Below, one piece after another: positions 63,826-64,000 of a stretch of DNA of 64,000 bases (the first letter of the stretch is position 1; the number at the start of each line of letters is the position of its first letter). The notes beneath the pieces were generated by a model. It was given only the letters and a program-made list of their open reading frames with translations, was not told the origin of the DNA and did not search any database. This DNA comes from CAMTUH01 sp947084935 (GTDB taxonomy: Bacteria; Pseudomonadota; Gammaproteobacteria; Coxiellales; Coxiellaceae): NCBI GenBank assembly GCA_947084935.1, contig CAMTUH010000001.1:248001-312000 (forward strand). The letters are read 5' to 3'. A program made the translations under genes and the position numbers.

Positions 63826-64000
63826 ATGGATCATTCACTTACAAAATCAGCACCCTGGAACGCGTTGCGTGCGCATCATGAATCTTTGCGCGAGCGGCAT
63901 ATGCGCGAGTGGTTTGCCACGGATCCAAAGCGAGGTGAAAAATTCAGTCTCGAAGTTTCGGGATTATATTTAGATTTTTCAAAAAATATTTTTACGGAAG
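63826..64000 (+). CDS. pgi: Glucose-6-phosphate isomerase, 5' end (partial)
   Basis: 58 codons to the window edge. The translation (APWNALRAHHESL, then FATDPKRGEKFSLE) is the N-terminus of Pgi, which interconverts glucose-6-phosphate and fructose-6-phosphate. It begins 9 bases after the SDR stop and marks the right border of the accessory region. Confidence 0.88.
   Translation, partial: MDHSLTKSAPWNALRAHHESLRERHMREWFATDPKRGEKFSLEVSGLYLDFSKNIFTE

Noticed and set aside
1..64000. tRNA, rRNA, CRISPR, riboswitch or prophage genes
   Set aside because: I looked for the typical patterns and saw none; short RNA genes without strong patterns could be missed by eye.

Overview
The window looks like a chromosomal segment of a gammaproteobacterium. 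The lptC/lptB, kdsC, kdsD, murA, htrA, rluD-pgeF, purB and pgi genes are all proteobacterial in type. The dispersed palindromic repeats and the nonulosonic acid / acetamidino-sugar genes would suit a Legionella/Coxiella-like lineage, but I cannot fix the genus from sequence alone. I saw no tRNA, rRNA, CRISPR array, integrase or transposase gene.

Region 1 (1-18.2 kb) is mostly housekeeping. A minus-strand envelope block (kdsD, kdsC, lptC, lptB, then a short HprK-like gene running off the left edge) is divergent from murA. After it come a large unrecognised 913-residue gene, an HtrA protease, pgeF-rluD, a MATE exporter, an Aquifex-type aconitase, a permuted NlpC/P60-like protein, purB and a secreted protein with MACPF-like features. 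No lptA lies between lptC and lptB.

Region 2 (18.2-57.3 kb) is one long plus-strand surface-polysaccharide cluster. It opens with a sugar aminotransferase, a RfaH/NusG-type antiterminator, a winged-helix regulator and an exact match to the 12-base RfaH recognition element ops (20495-20506), just ahead of the first biosynthetic gene. Then come a PhyH dioxygenase, a glycosyltransferase and an AsnB-type amidotransferase. Next is a complete pseudaminic-acid-type set (PseB, PseC, NeuB/PseI, PseF, PseG, PseH) interleaved with an oxidoreductase, a class III aminotransferase, two HisH/HisF pairs and three WbpG/PseA-type amidotransferases. Most of these genes overlap by 1-14 bases, so they are probably translationally coupled. 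The amidotransferase excess points to an acetamidino-modified nonulosonate or to more than one amidinated sugar. The block continues with two large GT-B-like proteins, a PglK-like ABC flippase, a second AsnB-like protein, further glycosyltransferases, methyltransferases and a kinase, and ends with GDP-fucose synthesis (gmd, fcl) and a last glycosyltransferase. I identified no polymerase, ligase or initiating phosphoglycosyltransferase.

Region 3 (57.3-64 kb) holds a 0.5 kb nest of inverted repeats, then minus-strand UDP-sugar 4-epimerase and TviB/WbpA-type dehydrogenase genes, and plus-strand UDP-glucose dehydrogenase, a dicarboxylate symporter, an SDR dehydrogenase and the start of pgi.

The most unusual feature is the repeat biology. 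A palindromic element of 153 bases is inserted in frame inside a glycosyltransferase gene (52080-52232), and a second copy lies between hisF2 and pseH. Other repeats supply stop codons, a ribosome-binding site or matching C-terminal codons to neighbouring genes. One 240-base MITE-like element is flanked by a 9-base direct repeat.
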